From Chrysomallon squamiferum (taxonomy: Eukaryota; Mollusca; Gastropoda; Neomphalida; Peltospiridae), in contig CM022673.1 in the NCBI GenBank assembly GCA_012295275.1, positions 20,545,913 to 20,609,912 of the forward strand: a stretch of DNA of 64,000 bases, in the 5' to 3' direction. This document shows positions 13,701 through 24,528 of the stretch, in pieces. A model generated the notes under the pieces. It saw nothing but the letters and a program-made list of their open reading frames with translations, had not been told where the DNA came from and did not search any database. Position 1 is the first letter of the stretch; each line of letters begins with the position of its first letter. The translations under genes were made by a program, and so were the position numbers.

Positions 13701-16700
13701 TGTTATTTTGAATTAAACAACTTGCTTTTCTTGAAAATTGATTTTTTTTTTTTTTTTTTTTTAAAAAAAAAAGTAAATCTCTATCTTTCTCATTAAATAA
13801 ATATAATAATAACTAAAAAAAAAGTATCTGAAATCACTGAAAATGAAAAAAAAAAAATTGTTGTTACTTGTTTTTCAGAAATGTAAAATCTGCAGGAAAA
13901 AAAGTGGGATGATGATTTGCTGCTGTGTGATGAATGTAATCAAGCTTTCCACATGTACTGTCTGCGTCCTGCCTTGACCTATGTGCCCAGGGGTGACTGG
14001 TTCTGTCCAGCTTGCATTGTAAGTACTAATAATAACAAAAATATTTAGCATTAACTTTGAAAAGGAAAATAAAATCTAAAATAAATTTGCTCAAATAAAA
14101 AATACAGATTTAAAACTAAAATTATGTTTAAATTACCTATTTGCAATAAATTCATTATTATTGTTATTAATTTCAGTTGATATTTTTGTTACTGTTTTTT
14201 TTATATATATTTTTAGCCAGCATCTCAGCGAAGAATAAGAGCCCCACGATATAAAGAACCTGTGAGTTTCTTTTTATTTATATATGTATTCTGTTGGCCT
14301 AAATGTGTGTGTGTGTGTGTGTGTGTGTGTTTGTTATGGTTGTTATTTTATTTGATTCTGGTTAAAAAAAACAAAAACAAAAAACATGCACTGAGTATAA
14401 TAAATGGAGATTGTAATTTTTATTTTTGTTAGCAAAAATGTTATATAAATGAGAAAATGTTAGCACACATGCATTTCAGTACCTTTTACTTTATCTGTTG
14501 TTAGAAGACTTTGATCTCCTCACACAAAACAATAAAAAGGTGCATGGTTGATTATAAAATCTATTCAGTTTGTTTGTACCTACTATTCAAGTTACTTCTG
14601 AAGGAATTTATTTTGTTTTTGTGTGTGTTCATTGTGATTTATAAATTGCTTTAATTATCTGTTAGAACGACTATGGTCTGTCTGAAGATGAGGAGGAAGA
14701 AGAAATGGAGCAGAAGGTGATAGAGCATGAGGTAAACTGTGTGGTGTGTGGAAAAGACCAGGAACTGTTAAACTGTTACTCTTGTCCAGCCGCCTACCAT
14801 TTAGAGTGTCACGACCCCCCACTGAGAAGACCTCCCAGGTAGGTTACACAGAAATAACTGTACTGCTTCACGTTCAGTCTTGAAATTACAATGACACATA
14901 TTTGTACTATGTAGCCCCTTGTGAGATGTGCTTTTTGGAGGTTTCACCACACACCAGAATACTTAATTTTTGTGTTATTAATATATGAAATTTTAACCAT
15001 TTAGAAAAAGATGTTCATAATAATATATTATGATTGTTCCTCATAAATTAATAATGGTAATGCTTGCTTTTTATAATCAAAAAGTAATATTTTTTTGTGT
15101 TTTTTTTTTTTCACAGAGGTGTATGGTGTTGTTCAGATTGTAAAAATGGAGGACCAACAAAAGGAACCAGATCTAGAAAACGTAAACAACCACAGCGTAG
15201 AGGTGAACTCATTTTTTTAGTCTGTGACTCATTACTGGGCTGTACATATTGTTATTAATGGTTTTATTTCAGGAAGAAATGTTACATATTCTTTATTATT
15301 TTCCATTTACCTTCAAATTTCCCTCCAACAGTTTTTATTTCCATTATTTTAGTGCAGTTGTAAAATTTCAAATAAATGTTTAATTGTGTATATAGTATAT
15401 ATTGTTTGTTTTTATTCATTTTTTACTTTGTTTTTGGGGGGTTTGTTTCCTGTTAAATTTACAATATTTTACAGTTTCTTAAGTTATTACATAAACATTT
15501 ATTTTATTTTCTCATAGCTGTGACAAAATCAAAATATGTCTGTGAATCTTCAAGTGATGAATCAAATAACGAGAGTGAGAAAGAGAACACAGAAGATGAC
15601 ATCACACCTAGAAGAGTGAAACAGAAAAAGACAACTTACAAAAAATCACCACAAAAGAAATCACGGAGGTCACATGAAGACATTGAAGAAACCTTAACAT
15701 ACTCCAGGACAAACAAGCGAGCTCCATCCGAGTTGTCAGTTAGTATCAGTGAATTTCCTTGTCTGAAATTCCCAGACTGGTTCTGGCTTGAATTAATCAT
15801 GCAGCTGTATTTGTATAGCTGTTCTGCAGAGCATTCAGGCACATCACTTGTGACAGATAATTAGTCATTTGAACTGTTTTTATGATATTACATTACGTTA
15901 CACACGATAGATACAGTAAGCCAGTTTATATGGGAATTGAGTTTGTTCTTCAAAGTCAACACAGTCCTTAAAAACCATAAAAATCCAGGAATTTTTAATT
16001 GTGAGAATTGAGTATTTAAAAATAATAATAAAATGTTATGAGTGGTGTGTGGACAAAACCGAGTTTACCAACTGACCTATCAATCCCAAAGTCAGGGTTC
16101 TAAACTCTGAGCTACAGCCCAGTTATACAAATAGTGGATAACTTTTGAAGTAAAACTGAATTTTGTTTGTTTGCTAAGAATTAATTTGTAAAGATGGAAA
16201 AAATTATTCGTGTTTTGATGACATTGCATCTAAATACTGTTTGTTAATATATGGCTTTTGTGAAATAACTAAATGTATGGGGATTAAACAAAAGTTGTGG
16301 GTAATTTCAAAAAAAGAAGAAAAAGTAACGAATGTAACTGATTGTATTTTTATTTGTTACAGATCTGTGAAAATATTTTGGCAAGATTGACAAAACACGA
16401 GGCTAGCTGGCCATTCATTCAGCCTGTGAACAAAAGAGATGTGAGGATTTATTTACTAATTGCCTAACTGATATGGAATTACGTTTTATTTGACAACCTG
16501 CATGATTTACTAATATGTATATTTTTTGTATTAAAGGATTAATAATATATGGCTGCATTTTGGTTTTTAATTTTGTTTTAAACAAATTATTATTTTATAA
16601 GAAAGGATGTAAAACAATACTATACAATTATAGAAAAGAAAAATTTAAAAATGTTTTCTTTTTCAGTAAGTTTAATCCTGAATGTTCAAATTAGCTTTAT

Positions 16701-17282
16701 AGTTTAAAAGAAGATTATTTTTAATTTGAATATTTTACAAAGGTGCCTGATTACTACATTGTGATTAAACACCCAATGGATTTCCAGACAATCAGACAAA
16801 AATTGATGAGACTAAGCTACTCATCTGCCCAGGAGTTCATCAAGGATGTCACTCTTGTGTTTAAAAACTGTAGTGACTACAACAAGGTTTGTCAATAGAA
16901 TTAACTATTTTAATCATTATTAAATAGTCAAAAATAATATTTGATTTTCTTAATATTTCACTTAAAAACAAAAATACATTTTTAACAATGGATTCAAAAA
17001 CCTAAAGGTTTCACTAAAGTGAAACTAGACTGTTCAGGTAACATAAAATTGGTTTTATGTAAACAGAAAAATCATTACTTGGTTTACTATCATGATGAAT
17101 TGTAAATGAAAAATGAGATCTTGACTTTGTGTTTCCAGGTTGACACTGACATATACAGGTGCATGGAGCAGATGGAGAAAGAATTTATGCATTTGCTTGG
17201 AGAAAGTCTGCCTTTTTATTCATACAGCCGAGATTCCATCAGCCTTGAGGAAAACAGCAGAAAGAGGGGAAAGAAAACTTGA
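14..17282 (+). CDS. BAZ1B: BAZ1B/WSTF-like chromatin-remodelling subunit, 3' 25 exons (5' partial)
   Basis: Coding exons read by eye: 14-135, 356-514, 1601-1697, 1874-2042, 2271-2374, 2932-3075, 3344-3501, 3884-4026, 4385-4571, 4822-4888, 5119-5233, 5602-5761, 6180-6344, 6798-6858, 7105-7212, 12874-12994, 13534-13697, 13879-14018, 14217-14261, 14666-14838, 15117-15202, 15518-15738, 16363-16440, 16743-16886, 17139-17282. All junctions keep phase except a one-base loss in exon 18; with it restored the part shown encodes 1091 residues. Order: basic coiled coil, DDT domain, WHIM motifs ([33 protein letters not shown]), two PHD fingers, acidic linker, bromodomain. DDT stretches such as [10 protein letters not shown] and [13 protein letters not shown] match vertebrate BAZ1B rather than BAZ1A. 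In vertebrates this protein partners ISWI/SMARCA5 in the nuclear WICH complex. The N-terminal WAC/kinase region is outside the window. Confidence 0.93.
1874..3075 (+). CDS. BAZ1B: DDT domain exons of BAZ1B (exons 4-6)
   Basis: Three exons (1874-2042, 2271-2374, 2932-3075) encode the DDT domain, a helical module that in this family contacts the ISWI ATPase. They begin at [19 protein letters not shown] and end after the [12 protein letters not shown] helix, followed by an acidic Asp/Glu tail. Exon phases 1 and 0 are consistent across both introns. Similarity to the BAZ1B DDT is the main reason for choosing that orthologue over BAZ1A/ACF1. Confidence 0.9.
5119..6344 (+). CDS. BAZ1B: WHIM2/WHIM3 region exons of BAZ1B (exons 11-13)
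   Basis: Exon 11 (5119-5233) carries the WHIM2 signature [15 protein letters not shown] followed by PGLFIEKGW across the junction. Exon 12 is a basic, charged spacer. Exon 13 (6180-6344) encodes WHIM3 ([20 protein letters not shown], then QGSRES). In ISWI-type complexes WHIM motifs help measure linker DNA. Exon 13 ends at 6344 before GCAAGT, so the following intron is of the GC-AG class. The next exon resumes in phase (CG plus A gives Arg), which supports that boundary. Confidence 0.85.
6595..6709 (+). ncRNA. Candidate box C/D snoRNA, diverged copy in BAZ1B intron 14
   Basis: Box C GTGATGA at 6600-6606 and box D CTGA at 6702-6705, flanked by a terminal stem AATC/GATT extendable to seven pairs with one G-U. 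Inside is a hairpin CTTGAGAC / GTCTCAAG. Compared with the array copies, three hairpin positions differ on both arms so that pairing is kept, and a fourth changes A-U to G-U. Outside the ~115-nt element no similarity to the array is seen. The RNA target is not assigned. Confidence 0.6.
7105..7212 (+). CDS. BAZ1B: BAZ1B exon 15, the exon duplicated in the downstream array
   Basis: A 108-nt phase-0 exon encoding [20 protein letters not shown] and then [16 protein letters not shown]. It has a good acceptor (AAACACAG) and donor (CTA/GTAAGT). It splices in phase to exon 16 at 12874, giving [14 protein letters not shown], matching the human region between WHIM3 and the PHD finger. The last 90 nt (7123-7212) recur seven times in the following 4.7 kb as non-functional copies. 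Confidence 0.85.
7265..7379 (+). ncRNA. Candidate box C/D snoRNA, array copy 1 (BAZ1B intron 15)
   Basis: Box C ATGATGA at 7270-7276, box D CTGA at 7372-7375, terminal stem AATC/GATT. The internal hairpin has a 10-bp perfect stem CTCCAGATAT / ATATCTGGAG, with an inner CTGC/GCAG stem around ATGTG. A second short stem GTCCA/TGGAC lies 5' of it. The putative guide stretch just upstream of box D is GGATACGCAGCTCT. Confidence 0.6.
7720..7810 (+). pseudogene. Dead copy 1 of BAZ1B exon 15
   Basis: 91 nt aligning to 7123-7212. A one-base insertion creates a TGA stop (GATTTTTGA). The donor GTAAGT is kept, but the exon's 5' 18 nt and its acceptor are replaced. Confidence 0.75.
7863..7977 (+). ncRNA. 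Candidate box C/D snoRNA, array copy 2
   Basis: Same boxes and hairpin as copy 1. GGTCCAG is changed to GGTGCAG, breaking one pair of the 5' stem. It is followed by a GT-rich tract at about 8079-8100. Confidence 0.55.
8432..8521 (+). pseudogene. Dead copy 2 of BAZ1B exon 15
   Basis: 90 nt, open in the original frame, ending at a good donor (CTA/GTAAGT). The upstream acceptor region is lost: splicing at the nearest AG (GTCAG) would read straight into TAA. Confidence 0.75.
8582..8696 (+). ncRNA. Candidate box C/D snoRNA, array copy 3
   Basis: Box C at 8587-8593 and box D at 8689-8692. Differs by GTTGAC and GGTAG substitutions; the 10-bp hairpin stem is intact. Confidence 0.55.
9038..9128 (+). 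pseudogene. Dead copy 3 of BAZ1B exon 15
   Basis: 91 nt, frameshifted in the same place as copy 1 (GATTTTTTGAAAATGG), with the donor retained. Confidence 0.7.
9181..9295 (+). ncRNA. Candidate box C/D snoRNA, array copy 4
   Basis: Matches copy 2 including the GGTGCAG variant, as expected for the same position in the dimeric repeat. Followed by a longer GT tract (9397-9424). Confidence 0.55.
9769..9858 (+). pseudogene. Dead copy 4 of BAZ1B exon 15
   Basis: 90 nt, open in the original frame with an AAAGGG substitution, donor retained, acceptor lost. Confidence 0.7.
9919..10033 (+). ncRNA. Candidate box C/D snoRNA, array copy 5
   Basis: Matches copy 3 (GTTGAC and GGTAG variants). Boxes C and D and the hairpin stem are intact. 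Confidence 0.55.
10375..10465 (+). pseudogene. Dead copy 5 of BAZ1B exon 15
   Basis: 91 nt; an extra T (GATTTTTGGAAAG) shifts the frame. Donor retained, acceptor lost. Confidence 0.7.
10518..10632 (+). ncRNA. Candidate box C/D snoRNA, array copy 6
   Basis: Identical to copy 1 through the element. Followed by a roughly 50-bp GT microsatellite starting at 10736. Confidence 0.55.
11128..11217 (+). pseudogene. Dead copy 6 of BAZ1B exon 15
   Basis: 90 nt, open in frame and ending ISEL like the parent exon, but with a weakened donor (GTAAAT) and no usable acceptor. Confidence 0.7.
11269..11383 (+). ncRNA. Candidate box C/D snoRNA, array copy 7
   Basis: Identical to copy 1 through the element, with boxes C (11274-11280) and D intact. 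Confidence 0.55.
11805..11894 (+). pseudogene. Dead copy 7 of BAZ1B exon 15
   Basis: 90 nt, open in frame but with several amino-acid changes; donor GTAAAT, acceptor lost. Confidence 0.65.
11939..12053 (+). ncRNA. Candidate box C/D snoRNA, array copy 8
   Basis: Identical to copy 1 through the element. It is the last near-identical copy before the array decays. Confidence 0.55.
12576..12657 (+). pseudogene. Decayed copy of the candidate snoRNA
   Basis: Keeps GTGATGA (12580-12586), the CAGATATCTGCATGTGG block and CTGA (12650-12653). The 5' GTCCA/TGGAC stem has been deleted and the 3' hairpin arm no longer pairs (GGCTGGTG). The terminal stem is also weak. Most likely a dead relic. Confidence 0.45.
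12965..13518 (+). repeat. Perfect 277-bp tandem duplication across the exon 16 donor
   Basis: 12965-13241 is repeated at 13242-13518 with no difference seen by eye. The unit holds the last 30 nt of exon 16, its GTAGAAC donor and about 247 nt of intron. The second copy therefore holds a spare exon end and donor but no acceptor immediately before it. Confidence 0.9.
13879..14018 (+). CDS. BAZ1B: PHD finger 1 exon of BAZ1B, with a one-base frameshift
   Basis: The exon starts KCKICRKK and, in a shifted frame, continues [20 protein letters not shown] to GDWFCPACI: a complete C4HC3 PHD finger split by a frame change. The exon is 140 nt, whereas both neighbouring junctions are phase 0, so a multiple of three is expected. 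The discrepancy lies in a seven-A run at 13897-13903; one more A would restore the frame. Conservation on both sides of the run argues for a sequence or assembly error rather than a dead gene. Confidence 0.85.
14666..15202 (+). CDS. BAZ1B: PHD finger 2 exons of BAZ1B (exons 20-21)
   Basis: After an acidic stretch, exon 20 (14666-14838) encodes [18 protein letters not shown] and then [12 protein letters not shown]. Exon 21 (15117-15202) completes it with RGVWCCSDC. All eight zinc-ligand positions of a C4HC3 PHD finger are present across the phase-2 junction. Vertebrate BAZ1B is known with a single PHD finger, while insect Acf1 has two, so this two-finger form probably reflects the ancestral invertebrate layout (inference). 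Confidence 0.85.
16030..16140 (-). repeat. Possible tRNA-derived SINE fragment in BAZ1B intron 22
   Basis: On the minus strand, GGGCTGTAGCTCAGAGTTTA resembles a tRNA 5' half with a box A-like motif, followed by CCTGACTTTGGGATTGA. No clean cloverleaf or matching acceptor stem is visible, so this is a decayed tRNA-like or SINE fragment at best. Confidence 0.25.
16363..17282 (+). CDS. BAZ1B: Bromodomain exons and C-terminus of BAZ1B (exons 23-25)
   Basis: Exons 16363-16440, 16743-16886 and 17139-17282 encode a bromodomain: [35 protein letters not shown], and the BC loop FKNCSDYNK whose Asn is the acetyl-lysine contact expected for the fold. All junctions are phase 0. The protein ends with a short basic tail (RKRGKKT) and TGA at 17280-17282. 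Confidence 0.9.
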
Positions 17283-18427
17283 TTTAAAATGTCCCATAAA
17301 ATAAACTTTTTATTTTTAAATTTGGAAGAAAATAAAATGAAAAAAAAATTTGTACAGTGTCATGTATATTTATAATACTTAAATGAAAGAATTGTATATA
17401 TTTTGTTGTCATTTGTTTTGGTTGCTGTTACTGTATCAGAAGGTATTTATGTAATATTACATTTGTTTATGGCATGGAAACTTAAAACAGAAAATTTAAC
17501 TTAGAAAAAGTTTTTAAACTTCTTTGATTTAGACTATTTTTGTGTGGTTGATATTTATACTTCGATTTTTATTTATTTTTATAGATGTTTTTATGTTTGT
17601 GGTTTTATCAGGCATATCAGATAAAATCAAATTCATTTCTTCTTTTTTCTTTTTATTATTATATTTTTAATTGATTATGAAGAGACCCAGAAGTTTAAAT
17701 CTCTGTATATTCATTAAGAGAGAACATTGTTCATTATTTTTAATTAGGATATCTGTATTAAGTTTGTTGGATACATTTCTGTGATATCTTTTAATATTAA
17801 CCATCCAGTTAAAATATAAAGCACTTTGGACATTTTGTTAGGTTACATCAGTCAAAAAGTTTTTTTTTCATAAGATTTCTGTATTCAAAGTAATGAATTC
17901 AAATGCCCTGAATATGCTTCTGTATAAATAACCTTAAGAGGTTAAAATTTAATGTTTAAACATTTTTCAAATATTAAAAATTTAATTTCAGATCAAACAT
18001 TTCATATAAAGTTTGTAAAACTTTTAATTGCTGAATAACAGAATACAAATTTGTGAAAAATACATTTATCATAAGGTCTTTGCAAAAATGTATTTGCATT
18101 CTTTTAAAATTATCTTTCAAGGAATAATAATGTAAGTAAACAACAAAATGAAAGTATGTGACAATCTGAAAATTTTGTCTTGAATTCTTTATAATCTTCA
18201 TAATCTTTTAATTTTTTTTTTTTTTTTTTTTTTTCTTTATTTAAATTGTAGGTTGGAAAAAAGAACATTCATAAAAAAAATATTTGAGAAAGTTATTAAT
18301 ATTTATTAGATTTGTTCAGTCACTAGCAACTTCAATTTAAAACAGAACGTGCCTGCCACATATGGAAATTGGTGCATTCTTTTATGATCACTTTTGTACA
18401 GAATAACTTAGTGTTTATAGTTCTAAC

Positions 18428-18485
<58 letters not shown>

Positions 18486-19051
18486 AGTAATTGTAACAAA
18501 TAATGTATTAGTGAGTTTATGAATTTCATAGTAGATATTTTTGTAAAAAGTTGTCATCACTAAAACATTTCACTTGCCTGTATCTAAATAAATATTTTCT
18601 GTGTATTTAGTATCTACTTGGTAGCTATCCAGTTTATGTATTATTTCATACATTTGAGATGCTGATATATTTTTAGAACTTTAGTTTAATTTCTGAAATT
18701 TGTTACATACATTGATGGGGATATGAATTTTATTATTGATACAGATCAGTGTTGTTGACTTGTCATTTAGAGATTAGTTTCATATTCTTTGCAGTAAGAT
18801 TTATCAACATTTCCCAAGTCTGGTTATTTTTATTGTTGAAATATTTTTAAAAAACTTAAAAACTATTTTCTGCTAAAATATTTTAAAATTGAATGAATCA
18901 GACTTTTATCACTTTTCATTCATAGCAATTAATTTTTAAATGACATTTTGACAGAGTTGAAGAGTAAGATGTTCAGTTAAATCATGAGGTCAGTGACATA
19001 TTTGGTGAAAAAATAGGAAAGAAATTAAATCCACAGTAATTTTTTTATTTA

Positions 19052-19095
<44 letters not shown>

Positions 19096-20330
19096 AATAT
19101 CGAAATTACATTTTACTTAAATATTTTTAATATAAGGAAAATCTGGCATTTTAAGTTATTGTTGTACTTTTTCCGTTTCTTAAATCTTACTGAAAATATC
19201 CAGTTGATATGAAATATATTTTAAACTGATATTACATTAAATACAGTAATGTAAAATATAATTCATTACCCTTCCAGTTCTCATTTCCTTCAGATAATAC
19301 ATTTTATTTTCAGTTAGATACCAAATGATAGTGAAAAATACAGGTGCATCTGCTTTTGATTAACATTTTGCAAAAGGATTTTTAAAATACTTAAATAACT
19401 TTGTACTTCTATTTTGCTAACTCAGAAAATCTGTTACATTAAAACCTCTAACATATAATTCAGATAAATGTGTTTAATATCTAATTTGGCATGTGACTGA
19501 ATAACACTGAGTGGCAAGAACAGTAACAGAATTGTGTTCATATTGGCGTTGACTTATTGCAAAACGTTTTTTTTTTTATACCCCATCCTGTTGCCTCTTA
19601 AAAGCTCCTTTAATTTTTTTATTCTTTATTTTTTATTTTTTCTCTTCAACTGGATTGTTTTCTGTTTGCTTTTATTTAATGTATGCTCAATGATTTGCAA
19701 TGCTAAACCAGACTGTACCCTATATTCGTTTGTCTGCTGGTTCAGAATTTTAATTTAGTTAGAAATTAACACAACCCATTCGTGATTATTATAATGTAGA
19801 TTTATCTTCAGGTGTGTACTACCCAAGAGTTTATGATATATTTCCTTCTTCTGTTCCCCACTGTTTCTATTCATTGACATTTAGTGTTATCTGTAAGCGT
19901 TCAAAAGAGAAAAATAGTTTTTTTAGTGGCACTAAGCGGTTATTACATTTTAAATACTGTTAAACTCTTTACTGTTGAGTTTGTTAAATGTTTGCCAAAA
20001 CTGCCCAGGTGGCTGTATTCATCTTATGAAAAAGTTGCATGTAGGAAAAACAGAATTTCATAATCTTTGAAATGTCTTAAAGAGAATTTTTAAAATTTAC
20101 CCTTTGTTGTCATAACTCAAGAAAATCGCTAGTTAAGTGCTATGAATGATATTACTTTTCTTCCTCCTCTTACCATTATTTAAACAAATAATTCTGATGT
20201 TTTAACTATTTGTAACATGTTCATTAACAACAAACATTTCATCTGTAAGTTACTATAATTAACTGAAATGTACTAGTGTAATGATGTCTGTGAATGTCAG
20301 CAATAAAGTGACGATAACAAAATATCGTTT
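17283..20330 (+). other. Probable 3'UTR and downstream flank of BAZ1B
   Basis: AT-rich sequence without a convincing reading frame. It contains several AATAAA hexamers: close to the stop (about 17300 and 17330), near 18590 and near 20303 (followed by GTGACGATAAC). Any could end the transcript, so the UTR may be short or reach about 3 kb. It also holds a GT microsatellite (18429-18482) and an ATT microsatellite (19053-19094). Confidence 0.4.
18429..18482 (+). repeat. GT microsatellite
   Basis: About 27 uninterrupted GT units in the BAZ1B 3' flank. Confidence 0.95.
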
Positions 20331-20404
20331 TTATTATTGAAAATTTTAGAATGTTTTTTTATTCTGCATATATATACATTTTTCTTATTTTTTATTTTTT
20401 TATT

Positions 20405-20442
<38 letters not shown>

Positions 20443-21127
20443 TGGTGTACAATGTAGGGGGAAGGCATGACATAACTGACTTAAGTTCATATTTGATTAT
20501 AAAATTACATTAAATTCTTTATTCCAGTAATATTCGTTTCTTTCTGTTCACTTTCATTTATAATCATTCTAAACAAAAGCAATATTTTTCTCAAGAAAAT
20601 CTCGTATAATCTGATGTCGGATCAGCGAGATTTCTAATATTTAGTTTACTGTTACTAAGAATACTATTACAGCATCTGTTTTTAAACCCTGTGTCGTCTT
20701 GATTTTTTTGTATTCGAGATATGTTAGTGCTTTCTGCTCAGATTCGAAATCCTAACCATATGGGTCGTGTCTACCACTTGTGACAAAGATAGATAATCAT
20801 CTATTTAATTAACGTTTTTTGTTAGATATGTTTAATAAATGTTCTATAGTATGTGCTTTGTGCAATAACAGAAACAGTAGTAGAAGAAGAAGTTGGAGTA
20901 ACTATAGTAGCAAAGACTACAAAGACTTGTAGAACACGTTCTTAATATAGATCATCAGGGCAGACTTTAGTTTTAAATGTATGATCACCGGGTTTCAGAG
21001 ATCTAGCTAACCTGAAGAAAACAAAGTTTGATGAACTTAAAGTGGTTATTCTGATCAGTTCAATTATTCATTTTTACAATGTCTATACTGATATATTTAT
21101 CTTGAAAACTACAGCTGAATTTACAAA

Positions 21128-21289
<162 letters not shown>

Positions 21290-23182
21290 ATCTGGTGGAG
21301 ACATGAATGAAAGTTAATTCTTAGCATACTGAAAAGATCAGTAAAATATGAATGTTACCTACAAATATAAATATATAATTCATAGGCTACTTCTACGACT
21401 AAATTACTGTAAAATATTCAATGCCAATTTCAGCCTATTTTAGTCTTTCAGTCATCTAGAGCAGACTCATCAACCTAAAGACTGTAACTTTATATTTAGA
21501 CACCAACATTAAAATAAATAAAATCAAGAAACAATAATAATAAAAATTAATACAGGTGATGAGCAGTAAAACATGCCTTGGTTCGCTGACTTGTTTACTG
21601 AAGTAAATGTGTGATTCTGACAGTGAAAGTCGATGACCTTGTTCAGTATCAGTTTTACGAAATTTATTTGTGAAATGTTCTGACTTCTGAAAATACTCGT
21701 TTTCCTTTTTGTGCTGAAGTGATGAATAGAATACATTTTTATTTCAAATAATTTAACAAAAAGATGTTTCATTACTCTGTATACTGTACACAAGCCTGTT
21801 AAAAAAATATATATATAGTTTTAGAACTTCACTTTGCACTGTTCTTTTTTCATTTTCTTGTTCTTGAAAAGAAAAATACAAAACAAAAAAATATTGATTA
21901 TTTGTTTTTGGAAAAATCCAGTGTGATTATTTATTTTGAATTTTTATTTTTATTTATTTATTTTTTTTTTTTTTTTTATTTATTTATTATATTTTATTTT
22001 ATTTATTTATTTATTTTATTTTTTATTATTATTCTTTAATTTTTTTTTTTTTTTTTTTTTTTTTAGTTTTTATTTTCTAAAAATATTATTTACTGAATTT
22101 GAAAATTTGTTACAGTTTATTTTTGATAATTAGGGCTGCACATGCACCTACACGGTAGTCTGGTAAATCGGTATGTACTGCAGCATGGCATGGATATAGA
22201 CTAAGCCGTGATACTTCTTAACCATTATAAACTCAGGTGACTAGCTTTCAAATGACCTTTTTGAAATAGAAACTGTTAATGTAGCCTATTATACGGACAG
22301 ACCAGTATATGTCTATCTATATAATATTACGCTCACATGTGTACTATGACTAGTTCACAAAATAATTCTGCATAGCTTTTCAGTCACAGATGTTTATTTT
22401 CTTCAGTTTAAGTTAAAAACATTCTTTTTTTTATTATTATTATTCTTTTTTTAATTTTCAATTTATTTATTTATTGTTTTGTTTTATTTTTTACTTTTTT
22501 ATTTAATTTTGTTTTGTTTATTTTTTATTTTTTTAAAGTTTCAAATACTGAGCATGCAATATGATGGTGAAACCTATATACATTCGTTTCTAATTTGAAG
22601 GGTTATAATAATAGTTTTTATTTTATACAAATGTTATTTAAAATTTAAATAGTTCTAGTTAGCTTTCGTTAAGCAAATTATGCAGATAAATAGAAACGAA
22701 AGAACACAGTAGACTTTTTTGTTTTATGCAATGTTTGTTATTTATTTATTTATTTATTTATTTGTTTATTTGTTTGTTGTTTATTTATTCATTATTGTTG
22801 TTATATGAATGAAAACAGAATCAGAGTTCAGACAAAATACAGAATTATGTTATTATTGTTACTAGTGTGGAATTAAACGTTTCTTTTACGATTATTATTC
22901 AGCTAAAAGACAGTTTAGTGGAAAATTCCGAAAAGACTGAGTATGCCCATGGCTGAACACGATATTATTATTATTGTTATTATTATTATTATAATATCCA
23001 ACTTAAGGTAAATGAACCAAATATTTCCTCTCATGATTCAAATAACAAATAAACTTACAAAATTATTTTATTAAATTATTTAAGTAATAAATAAGCAATA
23101 GTCAGAACGATAACTGTCTGCATGACGGAGTTATGGTTCTTATAAACCATTAGTGAAATGTATTCATTTTTTTTTAGATCAT

Positions 23183-23185
<3 letters not shown>

Positions 23186-23243
<58 letters not shown>

Positions 23244-23363
23244 TACATGTTATGAAATATTTATTGGTTTATTATTACTGCTACTATTACTATATTTAGA
23301 AAAAAAAAAAAAAAAAAAAAAACGTTTTACCGAATGGAAGATGGATACTTTTTTACATCCAGC

Positions 23364-23406
<43 letters not shown>
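23186..23406 (+). repeat. Paired AAT microsatellites
   Basis: AAT repeats at about 23186-23233 and 23365-23406, separated by a poly-A run and a short non-repeat stretch. Confidence 0.9.
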
Positions 23407-23407
<1 letters not shown>

Positions 23408-24111
23408 TATAATTATAATTATATATATTATATATTATTAAATAATATGTTAAATAAAAAAGAAACTAGTTTTCAGTGTAAAATATTTATTATCTGAGGA
23501 GTAGAAAGTGAAAACATCAATGGAATAATTTTATGAACAAAATACATAGAAATGTAATGGTTTGTTACACCTGTTTTTATTTTTTTTTTTTTTAACACTT
23601 TTTTTCTCTGTTCACTTACTCATTCATTTGTACACACATACATAAATACATACATACATACATATATAAATACATACAAACATACATACATACATATATT
23701 TTTATATATGTATGTATACATACACGCTCACACACATACATACATACATACATATACATAAATGCACACACACCCACACACACACATCAATATCTGGCTA
23801 ATTCAATCAAACCACAAAGCATAACATACAGGAAAACAATGTCTTTATCTCTGCGTAACAACATTAAATTACATTAAATATCAGAATCATTTCACTTCAC
23901 AGCTAAAGAGTTTTTGTACGATTATTTTCCTAACAGTATATCTAAGAAAAGAAATACAGCATCAAAGTTTGTTATAATGATCACAGTAATTATTCATGGA
24001 CTGACTTCCATGTGCCGCGACAGTTCAGTGTTCGTTAACAAAATGGAGGAAATCACGGCGATTGTCTTAAGCACTGACAGCGAGAAGCAAACGCGACGTG
24101 GTACGGTTTCA

Positions 24112-24528
24112 CTACGAAGTGCTTCCAATCTTATTCAGCATTCTGTTGAAAACATGTCTGACCTGCTGCGCTGAACTTCTTCTTCTTCCTCTGTTTTCTA
24201 TCATTTTTCGTCGCTTGATTTCTCTGTGCAGCTCGTGAAACAGTTCTGTGATTTCCTCTCCGCCATCGCTCGCAGACGTCTCGAAGAAGGCGCACGCCAT
24301 GTCCTGCGCAGCACTCTGCCCCTCGCACCCGTCCACCAGCTGCTCGTGAAGCAGGTCGTTTTTGTTGGCGACCAGCACGCACTGGACGTTAGTGCGTTTA
24401 ATGTCGTCGATGTATTCTTTGATTTTGATGATTTCCTCAAAGCTCTCCCTGTCGTTTATGGCGTAGACGAGGACGAAGCCGTCAGCCCACCTGATTGTCC
24501 CTTCTCGATGGATGCTGCCTTCGTCTTG
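24112..24528 (-). CDS. RERG: Last coding exon of the RERG-like GTPase
   Basis: The acceptor AATGTGTTCCAG precedes CAA, the catalytic Gln codon that directly follows DTAG in exon 3. An in-frame ATG lies nine codons further upstream, but it is within the intron and encodes nothing family-like. The exon encodes switch II through the end of the G domain ([26 protein letters not shown]) and the basic tail [20 protein letters not shown]-type termination is at 24112-24114. Confidence 0.9.
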   Translation of the reverse strand, partial: QDEGSIHREGTIRWADGFVLVYAINDRESFEEIIKIKEYIDDIKRTNVQCVLVANKNDLLHEQLVDGCEGQSAAQDMACAFFETSASDGGEEITELFHELHREIKRRKMIENRGRRRSSAQQVRHVFNRMLNKIGSTS

